DNA of 64,000 nt from an uncultured Bacteroidia bacterium. GTDB taxonomy: Bacteria; Bacteroidota; Bacteroidia; Bacteroidales; ML635J-15. This document shows, one piece after another, positions 60,694 to 64,000 of this stretch. The DNA lies in contig CACYQN010000005.1 of NCBI GenBank assembly GCA_902776565.1, forward strand, positions 62,001 through 126,000, in the 5' to 3' direction. Position 1 is the stretch's first letter; each line of letters begins with the position of its first letter. The notes under the pieces are model-generated. The model had not been told where the DNA came from. It saw only the letters and a list, made by a program, of their open reading frames with translations, and did no database searches. The translations under genes were made by a program, and so were the position numbers.

Positions 60694-62134
60694 TATTATT
60701 TTCTTTTTGTCGTTTGCTGATAATTTCTTTTACATAGTCGTTGTTAAACCAATAGCAGAATTTCTTAGCACCTTTGCCATCGGGAGTAGGAGCCATATCC
60801 TTTGCCTTTTGAGCTTTAGGTCGTACATGAAATTTTTTCCTATCCGTTCCCTTCCACCAATACTCTTCCGATATGTGATTTGCCAATACATTATCTCTAA
60901 TATGTTTCCAATAATCTTCTGCCAATTCTAAATCATTTTGAGACATTGTCCAGAAGAACACATCATCAAGGATATAATCTCCTTCTCCACTATGTTGTTC
61001 CTTAAATACGACAAACATAAATCTACTGGAAAAAAGTTCATATAGCCGAGATTCAAACCAATCATCACATTCTGCGACTTCAATATAATCAATGTTCTCA
61101 AAAGACATTGCTTCCTTAATATTTCCATTAGACTGAATGCGTATTGTTTTCATCGTAAGACCTGCTTTGAGAAATTCCTCAGAGCGATTTACATTTGCAC
61201 ACTTTTCCGATGATGCAATAGCGTTTGCAATCATAGCAAACTTATTCTTAGGATTATTGGCAATGTTAACATTCTTTTCTTTTGCAATATCTTCATATTT
61301 TTTTCTCAAATACGGTTTGAATCGGCTTAATATGATTTCTTCAAAACTATGCTTGCGCAATGATTTTGATGTGACTAATTCTGACTCTGCAATAACTATA
61401 TTTGAAACTGCGTTTTTACCGCTTTTTATAACGTAATCAAGTATTGTTCGCATATAAGCCATCTTCAAGCTAAAGGCTCTTCTTGGCGCACCTTCTGATG
61501 AGTTGGGTTGAGCCATCAGACTGTCCCCTTTCTGACCTTTGCGACAGGCTCCTAGATACATTGTATCTCCTTCTGAAAGTTCGTGAGCTTTCCCCTGTTT
61601 TATTTTGTCTATTATAACATCATAATCATGCCGTATAATCAGCAAATCCTTTTCTGGCAACTTCCACAATACTGAAAATATAAATCTCAAATCAAGATTG
61701 TCGCAATTCTTCTGATACAAATAAAAAAGCAAAAGCATTAACTGACATTTCAGATAGAAGTGAGAATGTTCAAAGTCTTCATTCACGACTTCGCAATAGT
61801 TTATCATATTACACACAAGTCGTTCTTTGATAAGGAAATCCTCCTGTTTGCTTTTTTTTAATGGAGTACATTTTAATTCCATTTTAGCTTCAGAAAAATC
61901 GGCACCAGCATAGTTGTTTGTTTCTAGTAAAAAGTAGAGATTTTCTGCCATTTGCCCCAAACTGCCTTTGCCTTTCTTTGGCTTATAGTCTTTTGGGGCA
62001 AAATCTCTTAATGTTTTGCCTAATAAACCTTTGCTATAATTGAAAATACTAACGGCATCTTTAATGTCGTATGGTAGCGCGGAATTATTGATAAGTTTAG
62101 ATATTTCTGTATGATGTGCTTCTCTTTTTGCCAT
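60686..62134 (-). CDS. Sau3AI/MutH-like restriction endonuclease
   Basis: 482 residues, close to Sau3AI (about 489). The N-terminal MutH-like domain has GSLGQMAENLYF with Glu64 and GADFSEAKMELKCTPLK with Asp79, Glu86 and Lys88, the catalytic D...E-x-K arrangement. The C-terminal half resembles a second, non-catalytic MutH-like repeat as in Sau3AI (for example FKEQHSGEGDYILDDVFFW). Expected to cut GATC sites that lack C5 methylation. First gene of the pair; its start is 126 bp from the CYTH 3' end. Confidence 0.87.
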   Translation of the reverse strand: MAKREAHHTEISKLINNSALPYDIKDAVSIFNYSKGLLGKTLRDFAPKDYKPKKGKGSLGQMAENLYFLLETNNYAGADFSEAKMELKCTPLKKSKQEDFLIKERLVCNMINYCEVVNEDFEHSHFYLKCQLMLLLFYLYQKNCDNLDLRFIFSVLWKLPEKDLLIIRHDYDVIIDKIKQGKAHELSEGDTMYLGACRKGQKGDSLMAQPNSSEGAPRRAFSLKMAYMRTILDYVIKSGKNAVSNIVIAESELVTSKSLRKHSFEEIILSRFKPYLRKKYEDIAKEKNVNIANNPKNKFAMIANAIASSEKCANVNRSEEFLKAGLTMKTIRIQSNGNIKEAMSFENIDYIEVAECDDWFESRLYELFSSRFMFVVFKEQHSGEGDYILDDVFFWTMSQNDLELAEDYWKHIRDNVLANHISEEYWWKGTDRKKFHVRPKAQKAKDMAPTPDGKGAKKFCYWFNNDYVKEIISKRQKENNNG

Positions 62135-62160
62135 ATTACAATATTATCTCCATAACATTT

Positions 62161-62176
62161 TTTCGCCACAAAGTTA
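62161..62176 (-). promoter_or_regulatory. Promoter-proximal box of the restriction operon
   Basis: Minus-strand TAACTTTG (62169-62176) followed directly by TGGCGAAA (62161-62168), 26 bp before the ATG. The same -7 plus TGGCGAAA arrangement precedes the DUF234 ATPase gene. Confidence 0.55.
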
Positions 62177-62261
62177 ACAAAAAATACCAAGAATTGTTAT
62201 CCATATTACTTGGTTGTGGAGCAGAATAGAATGTTGGAACTTATTGTAAAAAATCCTTACC

Positions 62262-62735
62262 TTATTTCCCCCACTCCTTATATGGCTTCTTGCACAACTG
62301 CGAGTTGTTGTACTTCTTGTCGCCAGTGACTTCAGTGCCGACCCATTCGGGAAGCGAGAATTTTGTATTTTCTGTCGGGACTTCGATTTCAGCAACGACA
62401 AGACCTGCATTGTCTCCCAGAAATTCGTCAACTTCCCATTTCAGACCTTGTTCGGCAGGAATAACATAGCGGTATTTTTCAATTTGTGGCTTGTCGCACA
62501 TTGTGTCGAGCATTTGCTTGGCTTCCAGCACGGGAATTTCATATTCGAATTCGTTGCGGCTCATCCCTACGGTTTTATCCTTGAGCGTCAGAAAGCCTTT
62601 TTCTCCGGCAATGCGCACTCTTACTGTCATACCGTTTTGGGTGGGAATGTAGCCCTGCCTGTACAGCGTGGGAGTGACAAGTGACTTATATTGGTCGCCT
62701 TTTACTAGGAATTTATGTTCGATTTCCTTTGCCAT
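62262..62735 (-). CDS. CYTH domain protein (adenylate cyclase IV / triphosphatase-like)
   Basis: 157 residues from the ATG at 62735 (MAKEIEHKFLVKGDQYKSL). The ExExK signature is E4-I-E6-H-K8, and VRVRIAGEKGFLTLKDK, EYEIPVLEAKQML and KWEVDEF with VVAEIEVP complete the tunnel. CYTH proteins bind metal-triphosphate; the bacterial family includes inorganic triphosphatases. The frame is open upstream to 62843, but that part crosses the MITE-like repeat and is not used. Its 3' end is duplicated at 58895-58948. Confidence 0.9.
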   Translation of the reverse strand: MAKEIEHKFLVKGDQYKSLVTPTLYRQGYIPTQNGMTVRVRIAGEKGFLTLKDKTVGMSRNEFEYEIPVLEAKQMLDTMCDKPQIEKYRYVIPAEQGLKWEVDEFLGDNAGLVVAEIEVPTENTKFSLPEWVGTEVTGDKKYNNSQLCKKPYKEWGK

Positions 62736-62774
62736 ATTCATAAAAATACCCGCCAATGACGGGTGTGTTTTTGT

Positions 62775-62841
62775 GAGATTCCGTACAGACAGGCTCACAA
62801 GGCTCGTTCCTGCGCCTGTTCCCTTTGTCTTACGGAATGAC
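62775..62841. repeat. MITE-like repeat, partial copy C
   Basis: 67 bp matching the right half of copy B (from the internal GAGATTCC to the terminal GGAATGAC) with a few substitutions. It sits between the CYTH gene and ffh. Confidence 0.85.
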
Positions 62842-62849
62842 ATCCTTTT

Positions 62850-64000
62850 TTATCTTCTTCCGAAACGTTTTCCCTTGTTGGCATACATATAGTGCATTGC
62901 CTTCTTGGTTTCCTCAAACTGCTTGAGGATGCGGTTGACTTCGGCGACGCTTGTTCCGCTACCGTCGGCAATTCTCTTGCGGCGGCTTCCGTTGATGATG
63001 TCGGGATTTTCGCGCTCGGCTGGTGTCATCGAATGGATTATCGCCTCAATGCTCTTGAAAGCATTGTCGTCGATGTCGATGTCCTTGATTGCCTTGCCAA
63101 GTCCAGGAATCATGCTTGCCAAATCCTTGATGTTACCCATCTTCTTGATTTGCTGGATTTGTGCAAGGAAGTCGTTAAAGTTGAAGGTGTTCTTTGCAAT
63201 CTTCTTCTGCAACTTGCGCGATTCCTCCTCATCGAACTGCTCCTGTGCGCGTTCAACGAGAGAACGGATATCACCCATGCCGAGAATTCGGTCTGCCATA
63301 CGCTGCGGATGGAAAACATCGATTGCATCCATCTTTTCGCCAGTACCGACAAACTTTATCGGCTTGTTTACCACGCTACGGATTGAAATTGCAGCACCAC
63401 CACGGGTATCACCGTCCAGCTTGGTAAGGATAACGCCATCAAAATCAAGCCTGTCGTTAAATTCCTTAGCGGTATTTACAGCGTCCTGACCAGTCATCGA
63501 GTCAACAACGAAAAGAATTTCCTGCGGATTGATTGCCTTCTTTATGTTTTCGATTTCGTTCATCATTTCCTCGTCAACAGCCAAACGACCAGCGGTATCG
63601 ACGATTACAACATCGTAGCCGTAAGTCTTGGCGTGCTTGATACCGTTCTGGGCAATCTGTACGGGATTCTTATTGTCGTCCTCGCTGTAAACGGGAACAT
63701 TAATTTGTTCACCCAATACCTTGATTTGCTCGATAGCAGCAGGACGATAAACGTCGCAGGCAACCAGCAAAGGTTTCTTGTTGCGCTTGGTCTTCAGCAT
63801 ATTGGCCAACTTGCCGCTGAAGGTTGTCTTACCAGAACCCTGCAAACCTGACATAAGGATTATTGCCGGATTGCCTTTGGTATTGATGTCAACGGCAGTT
63901 TCGCCCATAAGTTTTGCCAACTCATCGTGGGCAATCTTCACCATCAACTGGCTCGGCTTAATGGACTTGATGACATTCTGTCCCATAGCCACTTCCTTTA
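62850..64000 (-). CDS. ffh: Signal recognition particle protein Ffh (5' end beyond the window)
   Basis: About 383 codons visible. The GTPase has P-loop GLQGSGKTTFSGKLANML, VACDVYRPAAIEQI, DTAGRLAVDEEMM, TKLDGDTRGGAA and GTGEKMDAIDVF. The C-terminal methionine-rich M domain (NPDIINGSRRKRIADGSGTSV) binds 4.5S RNA and signal sequences. The N-terminal helical bundle (about 60 residues) lies outside the window; the frame stays open to the end (KEVAMGQNV). It targets membrane proteins to FtsY. Confidence 0.97.
   Translation of the reverse strand, partial: KEVAMGQNVIKSIKPSQLMVKIAHDELAKLMGETAVDINTKGNPAIILMSGLQGSGKTTFSGKLANMLKTKRNKKPLLVACDVYRPAAIEQIKVLGEQINVPVYSEDDNKNPVQIAQNGIKHAKTYGYDVVIVDTAGRLAVDEEMMNEIENIKKAINPQEILFVVDSMTGQDAVNTAKEFNDRLDFDGVILTKLDGDTRGGAAISIRSVVNKPIKFVGTGEKMDAIDVFHPQRMADRILGMGDIRSLVERAQEQFDEEESRKLQKKIAKNTFNFNDFLAQIQQIKKMGNIKDLASMIPGLGKAIKDIDIDDNAFKSIEAIIHSMTPAERENPDIINGSRRKRIADGSGTSVAEVNRILKQFEETKKAMHYMYANKGKRFGRR

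Noticed and set aside
58949..62261. Integrase or transposase in the restriction-modification island
   Set aside because: Only the two restriction-modification genes fit; no recombinase gene or inverted ends were found, despite the flanking duplication.
62736..62843. N-terminal extension of the CYTH protein
   Set aside because: The extra codons translate the partial MITE-like copy C; the ExExK motif sits at the usual place from the ATG at 62735.

Overview
The window looks like a chromosomal segment of an uncultured member of the Bacteroidales (Bacteroidota). The evidence is: Bacteroidetes-type promoter boxes (TAnnTTTG) ahead of many genes, few strong Shine-Dalgarno sites, three secreted proteins with type IX secretion (T9SS) C-terminal sorting domains, BspA-type leucine-rich-repeat proteins, a C10 (streptopain) protease, a Kdo/lipid A gene set, and a fused ferredoxin-NADP reductase/GltA protein. 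The species cannot be named from this alone.

Layout. 0-2.7 kb: start of hflX, two TonB-domain genes and miaB. 2.7-11.9 kb: an accessory block on the minus strand with about twelve small, mostly unrecognised cytosolic proteins. It includes a nucleotidyltransferase, two leucine-rich-repeat proteins without signal peptides, a 588-residue protein with a duplicated C-terminal module, a PD-(D/E)XK nuclease and a 19-residue-repeat protein, with palindromic repeats and a gene remnant between them. 12.4-18.3 kb: lpxB, a membrane protein, surE, a nuclease-helicase (DUF2075), tRNA-Gln, a sugar phosphotransferase and an unknown gene. 18.4-28.7 kb: M13 peptidase, plsY, smpB, a Yip1-like protein, the reductase/GltA fusion, lptB, lpxH and sppA, all minus. 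28.8-40.6 kb: plus-strand aroC with an AddB-like nuclease, a T9SS esterase, a Ca2+ P-type ATPase, a CapA-like protein and an aminotransferase. 40.7-44.0 kb: four tandem Cys-rich lipoproteins and an M43 protease. 44.2-52.8 kb: uvrB, C10 protease, kdsB, glycosyltransferase, rnhB and a secreted leucine-rich-repeat protein. 52.9-64 kb: malic enzyme, pdxA, an AAA ATPase (DUF234), aspS, a Sau3AI-like restriction-modification pair, a CYTH protein and ffh (partial).

How the genes fit together. lpxB, lpxH, kdsB, lptB, the sugar transferase and the glycosyltransferase serve the outer membrane and surface polysaccharide. hflX, miaB, tRNA-Gln, smpB, aspS, ffh and sppA serve translation and protein export. 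The T9SS cargo proteins and the M13 peptidase suggest a proteolytic, biopolymer-degrading lifestyle. Defence-type or mobile genes are the Sau3AI-like pair, the DUF2075 nuclease-helicase, the DUF234 ATPase and the small nuclease near 10 kb.

The most notable structures are: the restriction-modification pair, bounded by a 54-bp duplication of the 3' end of the neighbouring CYTH gene; a 156-bp MITE-like repeat present twice in opposite orientation plus a half copy; hairpins that share a conserved core but have unrelated, self-complementary arms; and a promoter region with inverted and 54-bp-period direct repeats ahead of the DUF234 ATPase. No CRISPR array, rRNA, transposase or integrase was seen.
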